From Paraburkholderia sp. HP33-1 (GTDB lineage: Bacteria > Pseudomonadota > Gammaproteobacteria > Burkholderiales > Burkholderiaceae), in assembly GCF_021390595.1 (NCBI RefSeq), contig NZ_JAJEJR010000002.1, forward strand, positions 1,612,001 through 1,676,000: a stretch of DNA of 64,000 nt. The letters are read 5' to 3'. Both the position numbers and the translations under genes were made by a program. The notes below the pieces were generated by a model, which saw only the letters and a list, made by a program, of their open reading frames with translations, was not told the DNA's origin and did no database searches. Positions 26,745 to 35,946 of the stretch are shown one piece after another. Position 1 is the first letter of the stretch, and the number at the start of each line of letters is the position of its first letter.

Positions 26745-27704
26745 TTACCCCTCACCCCCAAACCTGCGCCGATACGCCCCCGGACTCGTCAACGCGATGC
26801 GACGAAAATGCCGCCGCAACGACTCTTCCGACCCGAACCCCGCCAGCTCGGCGACGCGCGTCATCGGCAGCGGCGGCGTCGCTTCGAGCAACTCACGCGC
26901 AATCGCGACGCGTTCCCTGACGAGCCACTCATAAGGCGCCATGCCGGTCGCATCGCGGAACTGTCGTTGCAGCGTGCGCGGGCTCATCGCCGCGCGCCCG
27001 GCGAGCGAGTGCAACGTATGCGGTTCGGCCGCGTGGCTGCGCACCCAGTCCATCAGCTTCGCGATACGTCCGCTCTCATCGTGCGGCATCGGGCGCGGCA
27101 CGAACTGCGCCTGGCCGCCCTCGCGATGCGGCAGCACCACGAGCCGTTGCGCGACGCGATTCGCGACCGCACTGCCATGATCGCGCCGCACCAGATGCAG
27201 CAGCATGTCGAGCCCGGCCGCCGATCCGGCCGACGTAATCACCTGCCCTTCGTCGACATACAGCGCGTCGGGCTGTACGCGCAGTTGCGGATAGCGCTGC
27301 TGCAACTTGTCAGCGTAGCGCCAGTGCGTGGTCACGTTCTTGCCGTCGAGCACGCCGGCCGCCGCAAGCACGAACACGCCCGAGCAGATCGAGCAGAGCC
27401 GCGCGCCGCGCTCGTAGGCCGCGCGAATCCGGCGCAGCAGCGCGGCAGGCGGCACTTCGTCGGGGTCACGCCAACCCGGAATCACGATCGTGTCGGCGTT
27501 CGCGAGCAGCTTCAGCGTGTACGGCGCGGCCACCGTGATGCCGCCCGCCGCTCGAATCGGACCGGGCTCGCCCGCGCAGACCGCGAAGCGATACCACGGC
27601 ACGCCTAGCTCGGGACGTTCGAGCGCGAACAGTTCGGTCACGCAGCCGAATTCGAAGGTGCAGAGCCGGTCATAGGCCAGCGCGACGACGAGATGGTTGT
27701 GCAT
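26745..27704 (-). CDS. ftrA: FtrA-type GlxA/AraC transcriptional regulator
   Basis: 319 residues in two parts: a DJ-1/PfpI-like N-terminal domain (residues 1-~190, nucleophile-elbow cysteine in CSICSGVFVLAAAGVLDG) and a C-terminal AraC double helix-turn-helix (MSPRTLQRQFRDATGMAPYE; RVAELAGFGSEESLRRHFRR). The sequence style (HNHLVVALAYDRLCTFEFGC) matches the regulator annotated FtrA, which usually sits beside the rhodanese gene it probably controls. Here a rhodanese gene starts 121 bases away on the opposite strand, as in other proteobacteria. Confidence 0.88.
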   Translation of the reverse strand: MHNHLVVALAYDRLCTFEFGCVTELFALERPELGVPWYRFAVCAGEPGPIRAAGGITVAAPYTLKLLANADTIVIPGWRDPDEVPPAALLRRIRAAYERGARLCSICSGVFVLAAAGVLDGKNVTTHWRYADKLQQRYPQLRVQPDALYVDEGQVITSAGSAAGLDMLLHLVRRDHGSAVANRVAQRLVVLPHREGGQAQFVPRPMPHDESGRIAKLMDWVRSHAAEPHTLHSLAGRAAMSPRTLQRQFRDATGMAPYEWLVRERVAIARELLEATPPLPMTRVAELAGFGSEESLRRHFRRIALTSPGAYRRRFGGEG

Positions 27705-27825
27705 GGCGCGATGTTACCGGAGATTGACGATCACGCCACTTATCCGGCGACCGGCCGCCCGGCACACTGATCGTGTCTGAAACGCGCGCGACAGACCTTC
27801 CGATCAACTCGCCCCCCTCCTTACC

Positions 27826-28284
27826 ATGACTCACGACAACTCCACCGCCTCCACTCCGAACGCCGTCACCGCGATCCCTGCTGCCGACAGCGCCACCGCG
27901 CTCGCCCACTTTCACGCGTCGCTGCGCTTCGAAACCGATTGCGCCGACGTCCACGCCGCGCTCGCGAGCGGCGCGCCCGGCTTCGTGCTGCTCGACGTGC
28001 GCAGTTCCGCACTGTTCGCGCAGGGCCACGTGCCCGGCGCGCTGAATCTGCCGCACGGTAAGATCGTCGCGTCGAAGCTGGCCGCCTATGCACCGGACAC
28101 GCTGTTCGTCACCTACTGCGCCGGCCCGCACTGCAATGGCGCGGCGCGCGGCGCACTGCGGCTCGCCCAGCTCGGGCGGCCGGTCAAGCTGATGGCGGGC
28201 GGCGTCACCGGTTGGCTCGACGAGGGCTTCACGCTGAGCCACCATGACACTTCGTCCCCGGTTGGCAAATCGCGAAGAAGTTAA
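27826..28284 (+). CDS. Rhodanese-domain sulfurtransferase
   Basis: 152 residues with one rhodanese domain: FVLLDVRSSALFAQGHVPGA and the active-site loop YCAGPHCNGA, where the first cysteine would carry the persulfide. It is cytosolic, since no signal peptide is visible. It is divergent from ftrA, a conserved pairing. A plausible role is detoxification of cyanide or reactive sulfur species, but the acceptor is unknown. Confidence 0.85.
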   Translation: MTHDNSTASTPNAVTAIPAADSATALAHFHASLRFETDCADVHAALASGAPGFVLLDVRSSALFAQGHVPGALNLPHGKIVASKLAAYAPDTLFVTYCAGPHCNGAARGALRLAQLGRPVKLMAGGVTGWLDEGFTLSHHDTSSPVGKSRRS

Positions 28285-28343
28285 ACAAAAGTTCGCGAAG
28301 TGCCGATAACATGTTCAGCCGGACTCCTCCCGGCGGACCCGAT

Positions 28344-30431
28344 ATGCAGAGTTCATACAATCTTTGGCTGGTCGCGATTTCGTTCGCGGTCGCGACGCTC
28401 GCGTCGTACACCGGGCTCGATCTGACCGGCCGCATCTTTTTGCTCGCCTCGGCGCGCCGGCGGCATGCATGGCTGCTCGGCGGTGCGCTCGCGCTCGGCG
28501 TCGGCATCTGGTCGATGCACTTCATCGCGATGCTCGCGTTCTCGCTGCCGATCCCGCTTGGCTACGACCTCGCGCTGACCGCCTGCTCACTCGCGCTGGC
28601 AATCGGCGCGTCATATCTGGCGCTCTCCATGACGACCCGCGAGCGCCTGACGCCGGGCCGGCTGCTGGCGGGCGGCGTGCTGATGGGGATCGGTATCGCC
28701 GGGATGCATTACACCGGCATGGCGGCGCTGCGCATGGCGCCCGCGATTCACTACCAGCCGGCGTGGTTCGCAGCCTCGCTCGCGATCGCGATCGGTGCTT
28801 CGAGCGCCGCGCTATGGATGGCACGCGCGCTCAGCAACGAACACGAGAGCCATATCGCGCGCAAACGTCTCGCAGCGGCGCTCGTGATGGGCCTCGCGAT
28901 CAGCGGAATGCATTACACGGGCATGGCCGCCGCCAGCTTCGCACCCGGCGCGATCTGCGGCGCGGCCAACGACATCAACGCGACATGGCTCGCCACCTCG
29001 GTGATCCTGCTGACGTTCGCGGTGCTCATCGTCACGCTGATGCTGTCGCGCTTCGACGTGCACACCACGTTCCTGCTCGGCAAGATGTCGAAGCTGAACG
29101 GCCAGATCGTGCGGCTCGCGACGCTCGACGCGCTGACCGGCCTGCCGAACCGTGCGACGTTGACCGAGCGGATCGAACGCGCGATTAGCGTCGCACGCCG
29201 CCAGCACACGTCGTTCGCGGTGCTGTTCATGGATCTCGACGGTTTCAAGACGATCAACGATTCGCTCGGCCACTCGACCGGCGATGCAGTGCTGTCCGCG
29301 TTCGCGCAGCGCCTCCAGCAGTGCGTGGGTTCGAGCGACACCGTCGCGCGAATCGGCGGTGACGAGTTCGTCGTGCTCGCGGAGCACCTCACGTCCGGCG
29401 ACGACGCGGCCCAGCTCGCCGACGGCGTGCTCGACCGGATGCGCCAGGGCATGTGGAGCGACGAGCAACCGCTGCAGGTGATGCCGAGCATCGGCATCGC
29501 ACTCTATCCGCGCGACGGCGACAGCGTCGACACACTGCTCAAGCACGCCGACGCCGCGATGTACGAAGCGAAGCGCGCGGGTCGCGGCACCTACCGCTTT
29601 TTCGAGCGCAGCATGAACGAGGCCGCCATGCGCACGCTGCAGATCCAGCAAGCGCTGCACGAAGCCTTGGTGAACGATCGTTTCTCGCTGCAGTTCCAGC
29701 CGAAGTTTCATCGCGGCGGCGACGTGCTCGCGGGCGCCGAGGCGCTGATCCGTCTGCACGATCCGCAGATGGGCGCGTTAACGCCGCTCGAATTCATCCC
29801 GGTCGCCGAGCGCTCCGGGCAGATCGTGCAGATCGGCTACTGGGTCGTGCGAGAAGCCTGCCAGCGCATTCGCGGCTGGATCGAACAGGGTCTGCCGGCG
29901 ATCAAGGTGGCAATCAACCTGTCGCCGCGTCAGCTGGTGCAGCCGGACCTCGTCGAGACGATGCTCGAGATCGTCGCAAGCGAGGGCGTAGCGTGCGAGC
30001 AGATCATGTTCGAGATCACCGAGAGCGTCGCGATGCATGACGCCGCGCGCACGGTCGACGTGATCCGCGCGTTTCAGGCAAGCGGCTTCGACATCTCGAT
30101 CGACGACTTCGGCACCGGGTATTCGAGCCTCGCGTATCTGCAGCGCTTTCAGGCGAAGCAACTGAAGATCGACCGCTTCTTTACCAGCGGTCTCGACACG
30201 CACGGCGCCGCGGGCAGCGCGATCGTGTCGGCGATCATCGCGCTTGCGCACTCGCTTCAAATGGACGTGGTCGCCGAGGGCGTCGAAACCCAATCGCAGC
30301 TCGACAAGCTGCGCTCGATGATGTGCGACGAAATGCAGGGCTTCCTGCTCGGCAGGCCGGTCAATGCCGACGACTTCGCCGCAATGCTCAAAGGGCGAAT
30401 GGCGGCCGCTCGTGAACAAAGCGCGCTTTGA
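28344..30431 (+). CDS. MHYT-GGDEF-EAL c-di-GMP signalling protein
   Basis: 695 residues. Seven or so membrane helices form an MHYT sensor with three conserved repeats (SMHFIAM at about 58, GMHYTGMAAL at about 120, GMHYTGMAAA at about 196), proposed to bind copper and sense O2, CO or NO. A GGDEF domain with intact RIGGDEFVVL and an EAL domain with AEALIRL, DDFGTGYSSL and QGFLLGRPV follow. Both catalytic motifs look active, so it could make or destroy c-di-GMP. ATG 28344 is preferred to 28311 because the membrane domain begins there. It converges with the DapA-like gene at only 9 bases. Confidence 0.92.
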   Translation: MQSSYNLWLVAISFAVATLASYTGLDLTGRIFLLASARRRHAWLLGGALALGVGIWSMHFIAMLAFSLPIPLGYDLALTACSLALAIGASYLALSMTTRERLTPGRLLAGGVLMGIGIAGMHYTGMAALRMAPAIHYQPAWFAASLAIAIGASSAALWMARALSNEHESHIARKRLAAALVMGLAISGMHYTGMAAASFAPGAICGAANDINATWLATSVILLTFAVLIVTLMLSRFDVHTTFLLGKMSKLNGQIVRLATLDALTGLPNRATLTERIERAISVARRQHTSFAVLFMDLDGFKTINDSLGHSTGDAVLSAFAQRLQQCVGSSDTVARIGGDEFVVLAEHLTSGDDAAQLADGVLDRMRQGMWSDEQPLQVMPSIGIALYPRDGDSVDTLLKHADAAMYEAKRAGRGTYRFFERSMNEAAMRTLQIQQALHEALVNDRFSLQFQPKFHRGGDVLAGAEALIRLHDPQMGALTPLEFIPVAERSGQIVQIGYWVVREACQRIRGWIEQGLPAIKVAINLSPRQLVQPDLVETMLEIVASEGVACEQIMFEITESVAMHDAARTVDVIRAFQASGFDISIDDFGTGYSSLAYLQRFQAKQLKIDRFFTSGLDTHGAAGSAIVSAIIALAHSLQMDVVAEGVETQSQLDKLRSMMCDEMQGFLLGRPVNADDFAAMLKGRMAAAREQSAL

Positions 30432-30440
30432 AGGACTTGT

Positions 30441-31331
30441 CTAACGCGTCTCCCCTAAGGCCGCCAGCCGTTCGGTCAACGCCCCGCTCGCACGCGTCAT
30501 CGGCAAACGTAATTCATTGCTCACCCACCCTCCCGCCGCAAGCAACGCCTTGATCGGCGCGGGATTCGGTTCGGCAAACGCGAGCTGAATCTGCGGCACG
30601 AGCGCGTGAAAAATGCGCCGTCCTTCGTCGAGCTTCCCCTCCGTCAACGCGCGATGCAGCGCGACGAAACGCTCGGGCCGCCAATGCGCCGACGCCGCGA
30701 TCGCCCCGCTCCCACCCGCGCACAACGTCGTGAAGACCTCGAGGTCGTTCCCCGCCAGAACCTGCAGGCGGCCGTCGCGAATCAGCGCAAGCGTCGTGTC
30801 GAGCGAACCGGCGCAATCCTTGATTGCCTGAATCCGAGGATGCGCGGCGAGCGTCAGCAGCGTGTCGAGTTCGAGCCGCACGCCGGTGCGCTGCGGAATG
30901 TCGTACAGCACGACCGGATGCGCGCTCGCGTCGGCGAGCGCGCTGAAGTGCGCGACGATGCCGTCCTGCGCGGGCCGCGTGTAATACGGCGCGGCGATCA
31001 ACACGCCGGCAATCGGCAACCGGTTGAGCTGCCCGATCCGCTCGCACATGCTCGCCGTGTGATTGCCCGAGACGCCCACCAGCACCGGCAACTTACGCCG
31101 CTGCGGTGACGCGCTGGCGGCGGCTGCCGCCGCGTCGAGAATCGTCGCGAGCACGGCGTCTTGTTCGGCGGCGTCGAGCGTGGCCGGCTCGCCGGTCGTG
31201 CCGAGCGCGACCAACCCGGCCACGCCGGCGTCCGCATAACGGCGCACCAGCGCACGCAATGCGGCATGATCGACGGCGCCGTCAGCGAACGGCGTGATCA
31301 GCGGAATCCAGATACCCGAGAAATCAGACAT
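30441..31331 (-). CDS. DapA/N-acetylneuraminate lyase family aldolase
   Basis: 296 residues, the TIM-barrel length of the family. It has GTTGEPATL (phosphate/carboxylate loop), the tyrosine of YDIPQRTG and the Schiff-base lysine in IQAIKDCAGS. These residues fit 4-hydroxy-tetrahydrodipicolinate synthase, but many Burkholderiaceae paralogues with this look act as 2-oxo acid lyases. The gene stands alone with no lysine or sialic acid genes nearby, so it is probably not the housekeeping dapA. Confidence 0.82.
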   Translation of the reverse strand: MSDFSGIWIPLITPFADGAVDHAALRALVRRYADAGVAGLVALGTTGEPATLDAAEQDAVLATILDAAAAAASASPQRRKLPVLVGVSGNHTASMCERIGQLNRLPIAGVLIAAPYYTRPAQDGIVAHFSALADASAHPVVLYDIPQRTGVRLELDTLLTLAAHPRIQAIKDCAGSLDTTLALIRDGRLQVLAGNDLEVFTTLCAGGSGAIAASAHWRPERFVALHRALTEGKLDEGRRIFHALVPQIQLAFAEPNPAPIKALLAAGGWVSNELRLPMTRASGALTERLAALGETR

Positions 31332-31672
31332 GTTTTCTACCTCGATGACGACCGTATCGAATCCGGGTCAGCGGTGCGAGGGAGAACAGGGGGAAAGCCG
31401 CAGGCGGGCGGTCGACCGGTCGTTCCGTCGCACATCTGACGACGGAACAGCGTGCTCCGGTCAGATGAGCGGCTGTTTTTTGGCTTTGGCGCCGACGTTG
31501 CGCGAACAACCATTCGGGCGTGCAACCGCCGCGCTCGACTGAGCGGTGCAGATAGGGAGCGACGAACGGAGTCGGAACGTGGGGCCGGAGTGCATGACCC
31601 GCAGTGTAACCGCGAAACCGGCGCCGCAGGCAGTCCCGTAAGCCTCACGAAACGGGGCGCGGAGAAAAACGC
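31332..31672. other. Intergenic region between DapA-like and pyrB-like genes
   Basis: About 340 GC-rich bases upstream of the pyrB-type promoter, between divergent genes. No open frame here resembles a known protein, and I see no repeat or hairpin of note. Confidence 0.4.
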
Positions 31673-31700
31673 TTGACTTCTACGCGCGGGACACTAATAT
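31673..31700 (+). promoter_or_regulatory. Sigma-70 promoter of the pyrB-like gene
   Basis: TTGACT (31673-31678) and TAATAT (31695-31700) are spaced by 16 bases, a good housekeeping promoter in this GC-rich background. It lies 70 bases before the start codon. Confidence 0.7.
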
Positions 31701-31712
31701 ACGCACCGCGTA
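31700..31712. promoter_or_regulatory. Dyad at the start of the pyrB-like transcript
   Basis: TACGC-ACC-GCGTA is a perfect 5-bp-arm dyad beginning in the last base of the -10 box. Two copies of CTACGCG (31680-31686 and 31716-31722) flank it, 36 bases apart. The position fits a repressor site. The helix-turn-helix of the adjacent gene product is a candidate ligand, but this is only an inference. Confidence 0.45.
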
Positions 31713-31770
31713 CATCTACGCGTTTTGCTGCCTTACTCCCCGCCGACCCCATTTTGCGACAGGTGCCCTC

Positions 31771-33063
31771 ATGAGCGTTCCGCAACAAGCTTTCCTACGC
31801 GATGCGATGCGTCGCCTGAACATGACGCGCGATACGTTCGCGAACCGCATCGGCGTTTCGCGCCGGGCGCTGGACACGTGGCTGCTGCCGGACGACTCGC
31901 AGGAATCGCGGGCGATGCCGGAAATCGTCGAGCGTTTCGTGTCGGAGATCGTCGCCAACACCGAGCCGGGCGAAGGATATACGCAAAGCGTAGACTCGCA
32001 ATCGCTCGCAGGCCAAATCCTGTTCGAGGGCAAGCCGCAGTTGTTGTCGGTCGATCAGTTTTCGCGCGACTCGGTCGAGGCGCTCTTTCGCGTCGCCGAC
32101 ATCATGCAGCCGATCGCCCGGCGCCGCAAAATCTCGCGCGTGCTCGAAGGCGCGGTGCTCGGCAATCTGTTCTTCGAGGCGAGCACACGTACCCGCGTGA
32201 GCTTCGGCGCGGCGTTCTGCCGGCTTGGCGGCTCGGTGTGCGACACGACCGGCTTCACGTTCTCGTCGATGGCAAAGGGCGAATCGATCTACGACACGAG
32301 CCGCGTGATGAGCGGCTACGTCGACGCGCTGGTGATCCGCCACCCGGAGCAAGGCTCGGTGGCCGAATTCGCGCGCGCGACCAACGTGCCGGTGATCAAC
32401 GGCGGCGACGGTCCCGGCGAGCATCCGAGCCAGGCGCTGCTCGATCTGTACACGATCCAGCGCGAGTTCTCGCGCCTCGGCAAGATCGTCGATGGCGCGC
32501 ATATCGCACTGGTCGGCGACCTCAAATACGGACGTACCGTGCACTCGCTCGTGAAGCTGCTGGCGCTCTATCGCGGCATCAAGTTCACGCTGATTTCGCC
32601 GCCGATGCTCGAAATGCCGGGCTATATCATCGAGCAGATTTCGCGCAACGGTCACGTGATCGAACAGACACACGACCTGCGCACCGGCCTGCGCGGCGCC
32701 GACGTCGTGTACGCAACGCGCATCCAGAAGGAGCGCTTCGCCGACGAATCGTTCGAGGGCTACACGCCCGACTTCCAGATCAACCAGGCGCTCGTCGATA
32801 GCGTGTGCGGCACCGACACGCTGATCATGCACCCGCTGCCGCGCGACAGCCGGCCCGGCGCGAACGATCTGAGCACCGACCTCAATCACGATTCGCGGCT
32901 CGCGATTTTCCGGCAAACCGACAACGGCATTCCGGTGCGGATGGCAATTTTCGCGGTGCTGCTCGGCGTCGACAAGCTGGTCCAGCATTCGATGCGCGAT
33001 GCCGCGTGGCGTCCGCCCGTCTACCTCGGCCCGGACGACGCGGTGTTTCACGGCATCGATTGA
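31771..33063 (+). CDS. pyrB: Aspartate carbamoyltransferase with N-terminal helix-turn-helix extension
   Basis: 430 residues, about 120 more than a typical PyrB. The catalytic body begins at about residue 80 and keeps the carbamoyl-phosphate loop EASTRTRVSF, PGEHPSQALLDLYTI, VGDLKYGRTVHSL and HPLPRDSRPG. The first ~65 residues are different: MTRDTFANRIGVSRRALDTW reads as a helix-turn-helix of the XRE/resolvase-like kind. No pyrI, pyrC or pyrR is adjacent. I infer a paralogue of the housekeeping enzyme that might also bind DNA; the extension may instead be an assembly or regulatory domain. Confidence 0.88.
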   Translation: MSVPQQAFLRDAMRRLNMTRDTFANRIGVSRRALDTWLLPDDSQESRAMPEIVERFVSEIVANTEPGEGYTQSVDSQSLAGQILFEGKPQLLSVDQFSRDSVEALFRVADIMQPIARRRKISRVLEGAVLGNLFFEASTRTRVSFGAAFCRLGGSVCDTTGFTFSSMAKGESIYDTSRVMSGYVDALVIRHPEQGSVAEFARATNVPVINGGDGPGEHPSQALLDLYTIQREFSRLGKIVDGAHIALVGDLKYGRTVHSLVKLLALYRGIKFTLISPPMLEMPGYIIEQISRNGHVIEQTHDLRTGLRGADVVYATRIQKERFADESFEGYTPDFQINQALVDSVCGTDTLIMHPLPRDSRPGANDLSTDLNHDSRLAIFRQTDNGIPVRMAIFAVLLGVDKLVQHSMRDAAWRPPVYLGPDDAVFHGID

Positions 33064-33083
33064 GGCGGGCAGTCTTGCGCGAG

Positions 33084-33938
33084 TCAGGCCGCGGCGTGCC
33101 CGTCACGCATTTCGCGCGCCGCCTGCCTGAACGTGCCGGCAAAGAACAGCACCTGATATTTGACCGCGTTCGACCAGTACTTCCATGTATGGCCGCCGGG
33201 CCGCTCGGCGTAATCGTGCGGCACGCCGAGTTCGACGAGCCGCTCGTGCAGTAGACGGTTCGACTGCACGAGCGAATCGTTCACGCCGCAATCGATCGTC
33301 AGCGCGATATGGTCGCGGCCGAAATCCTGCGCACTCGCGACGATCGCTTCGCTACTCCAGAAGTCCGCATGTTGCAACGGGTCGCCGAACACGCGCTCGA
33401 TGCCCCGCTCGTCCGCGCTGCCGCGCGGGTCCACCGCGCCGCTGATGCTGCCCGCCGCGCCGAACGCGTCGGGCCGGTCGAGCGCAATGCGTAGCGCGCC
33501 GAATCCGCCCATGCTCAAGCCCGTGATCGCGCGCGCCTGCTTCGTCGCGATCGTGCGGAAATTGCTGTCGATATAGGCCACCACTTCGGTGCCGACATAG
33601 GTTTCGTAGCGGCTGCGCGGATCGAAGGGGCTGTCGATGTACCAGCTCTCGTGGCCGCCGTCAGGCATCACGAGGATCACGTGATAGCGGTCGGCGAGCT
33701 TGCCGATTTGCGAATTCGCGGTCCAGTCCGTGTAATCGCCGCCCGAGCCGTGCAGCACGTAGACGACCGGAAAGCGCCTGGTCTGGTCGCCGCGCGCATA
33801 CTGATCGGGCAGCACGACCGTTGCATCGAACGAGCGAAGCATCGCCGCGCTCGGAATCGTGACGACGCGCGACTGAAACGCCCACGCGGGCGACGCGATC
33901 AGCATCAGAACGAGCCAGAACGTACGGACTGGATTCAT
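33084..33938 (-). CDS. Secreted esterase D/feruloyl-esterase-like alpha/beta hydrolase
   Basis: 284 residues. A signal peptide (RTFWLVLMLIASPAWAF, cleavage likely after AWA) precedes an esterase-D family domain: VVYVLHGSGGDYTDW (oxyanion region), the nucleophile elbow ITGLSMGGFGALR, and a C-terminal catalytic histidine in RPGGHTWKYW. The enzyme should act in the periplasm or outside on carboxylic esters; the substrate is not indicated. ATG 33938 is chosen because the signal peptide begins there. It converges with pyrB at 20 bases. Confidence 0.83.
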   Translation of the reverse strand: MNPVRTFWLVLMLIASPAWAFQSRVVTIPSAAMLRSFDATVVLPDQYARGDQTRRFPVVYVLHGSGGDYTDWTANSQIGKLADRYHVILVMPDGGHESWYIDSPFDPRSRYETYVGTEVVAYIDSNFRTIATKQARAITGLSMGGFGALRIALDRPDAFGAAGSISGAVDPRGSADERGIERVFGDPLQHADFWSSEAIVASAQDFGRDHIALTIDCGVNDSLVQSNRLLHERLVELGVPHDYAERPGGHTWKYWSNAVKYQVLFFAGTFRQAAREMRDGHAAA

Positions 33939-34081
33939 GGTGGGTCGCCCTCCGGTTGACTTCCGGCTGCTTACATTCGTCAGGCATCCCGAGGAAACCG
34001 CCACGGCATGCCTCGTCCTATGTCGTGGACGACTCTAGCAATCGCGACTTACAACCAAATTTCAGCCAAAAATACGCCCCG

Positions 34082-34906
34082 TCAGGCTTCAGTTGCTTCG
34101 GCGGCCTCAGCTGATGCTTCCGCGCCCGCACCTTCGAGGTGCGCCGCGAAGCCGACTCGCCCCGGCGCAAGATCGTCCCGCAATGTGAGCGCCGGAATCG
34201 CATACGCGCCGCCATTCTGTGGCCGGAACGCGATCGGCGCGGACGTCCAGAGAGCGTCGAGCCGTCGTCCGAGCGCCTCGCTGACCTGCTCATACTTCGC
34301 CTCGTCGACACGGCTCGTACGATAGACGACGAACGGCGGCAACACCTCGAAGCCGGGGTAATACAGCACGCCATGCTGGATCGGGAACAGCACGTCATCG
34401 ATCGGACCGTTGATGCCGCGTGCGCTGTAGTGCGACTCCCAGCCGCCCGTCGTCACGACCAGCATCGCGCGCTTGCCTGCGAAACGGCCCTCGCCGTAAC
34501 GCTCGCCCCAGCGCGCATCGGAATGCTCGCCGACGCCATAGGCGAGACCGTAGGCATAGACGCGCTCCACCCAGCCCTTCATGATCGCCGGCATCGAGAA
34601 CCACCACAGCGGAAACTGCAGGATCACCGCATCGGCCCACATCAGCTTGTCCTGCTCGCGCGCGATGTCCTCGCTCTGCAAGCCGTTCTCGAACGCATGC
34701 TTCGATTCGAGCGACGGAAAGAAGCGCTCGCTGCTGTGGCGCACGCTGCTGTCGTTTGCATCGAGCGACGCTTTCCAGTTCATCGCGTACAGATCGGACA
34801 CCTGCACCGTATGGCCGGCGCGTTCGAGATGCCGGACCGTGAAGTCCTTCAGCGAACCGTTCAACGATTTCGGTTCGGGATGCGCATAGACGATAAGAAC
34901 GTTCAT
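34082..34906 (-). CDS. NQO1/MdaB-like NAD(P)H quinone oxidoreductase (flavodoxin fold)
   Basis: 274 residues. Flavodoxin-2 fold signatures are NVLIVYAHPEPKSLNGSL at the N terminus, FPLWWFSMPAIMKGWVERVY and TTGGWESHYSARGINGPIDD. The family reduces quinones or other electrophiles by two electrons using FMN/FAD and NAD(P)H. An alanine/glutamate-rich tail follows. It is transcribed divergently from a LysR gene 70 bases away, whose putative operator lies between them, so electrophile- or quinone-inducible expression is likely. Confidence 0.85.
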   Translation of the reverse strand: MNVLIVYAHPEPKSLNGSLKDFTVRHLERAGHTVQVSDLYAMNWKASLDANDSSVRHSSERFFPSLESKHAFENGLQSEDIAREQDKLMWADAVILQFPLWWFSMPAIMKGWVERVYAYGLAYGVGEHSDARWGERYGEGRFAGKRAMLVVTTGGWESHYSARGINGPIDDVLFPIQHGVLYYPGFEVLPPFVVYRTSRVDEAKYEQVSEALGRRLDALWTSAPIAFRPQNGGAYAIPALTLRDDLAPGRVGFAAHLEGAGAEASAEAAEATEA

Positions 34907-34954
34907 GATGAGACCTTCGTGGCTGAAAACAGTCACGATAGATGTCGTCGAGGT

Positions 34955-34978
34955 ATATTGGAAATGAATTCCCAATAT
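34955..34978. promoter_or_regulatory. Dyad between the quinone reductase and LysR genes
   Basis: ATATTGG and CCAATAT form a 7-bp inverted repeat with a 10-base spacer (inner GGAA/TTCC extends it imperfectly). It overlaps the LysR start codon. This fits a LysR-type autoregulatory site that also controls the divergent quinone reductase. Confidence 0.6.
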
Positions 34979-35885
34979 GTCAGGTATTGCCGTGGTTAAT
35001 CTCAGAAGGCTCGACCTCAACCTGCTGGTCACGCTCGACGTGCTGCTCGAAGAGCACAACGTGACCCGCGCCGCCGAACGGCTGAACTTCTCGCAGCCGT
35101 CAGTCAGCGTGCATCTGGCGAAACTGCGCGACGTATTCGGCGATCCGCTGCTGTTGCCCGGACCGCGCGGCATGCGACCCACCGCGAAAGCGCAGGCACT
35201 GCGCGAGCCGTTGCGCGAAGCCCTCGACGCGCTGCAGCGCGCGGTCGCGCCCGCGACCCCGTTCGATCCGGCCGCGGCGACGCAAACCTGGCGCATCGCC
35301 GCAACCGACTACGCGGAATCGACGATCATCCTGCCGATGCTCGCTGGCCTGCGCGCGGCGGCGCCGGGCACGCGTCTCGCGATCGTCGAGGCGGTGCCGC
35401 CTCGGCTCGCCCGCCAGGCTGAACAGGGCGACATCGATATCGGCTTCCATACGAGCGAAGGCGCGCCCGAAGGGTTGCGCCGTCGCGTGCTGTTTGCCGA
35501 GCGCTATGTGCTCGTCGGCCGGGCGGGTCATCCGAAGCTCAAGCGTCGCCCCACGCTCGCGCAGTTCTGCAAGCTCGAGCACGTGATCGTATCCCCGGAT
35601 GGCGGCGGCTTTTTCGGCGTCACCGACGAAACGCTTGCGAAGGCGGGGCTCGCGCGCAAGGTCGTGCTGTCGGTGCCGCACTTTCTGTTCATGCAATCGG
35701 TGCTCGCAAGCACCGACCTCGTGGGGATGCTGCCTGCGCGTCTCGTGCGTGACTCGGACGCGTTGCGGATGGTCGAGCCGCCCGTCGAGGTGCCGGGCTA
35801 CGAAATGGCGATGCTCTGGCACGAGCGCGTGCATCGCGATCCCGCGCATCAATGGTTGCGGGAGTTCATTGCGGCATCGGTTTGA
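34977..35885 (+). CDS. LysR-family regulator of the divergent quinone reductase
   Basis: 302 residues. The winged helix (LRRLDLNLLVTLDVLLEEHN followed by VTRAAERLNFSQPSVSVHLA) is of the NodD/LinR-like LysR subgroup, and the effector domain follows. The ATG at 34977 lies in the dyad; a GTG seven codons in is an alternative start. The divergent layout with the NQO-type gene is the usual regulator-target arrangement. Confidence 0.88.
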   Translation: MSGIAVVNLRRLDLNLLVTLDVLLEEHNVTRAAERLNFSQPSVSVHLAKLRDVFGDPLLLPGPRGMRPTAKAQALREPLREALDALQRAVAPATPFDPAAATQTWRIAATDYAESTIILPMLAGLRAAAPGTRLAIVEAVPPRLARQAEQGDIDIGFHTSEGAPEGLRRRVLFAERYVLVGRAGHPKLKRRPTLAQFCKLEHVIVSPDGGGFFGVTDETLAKAGLARKVVLSVPHFLFMQSVLASTDLVGMLPARLVRDSDALRMVEPPVEVPGYEMAMLWHERVHRDPAHQWLREFIAASV

Positions 35886-35946
35886 TACGCTGCCGCAATG
35901 GCGCCGTCGCCCGCTGTGCAAGCAGCGCGTGTTGCGAAACCGAACC

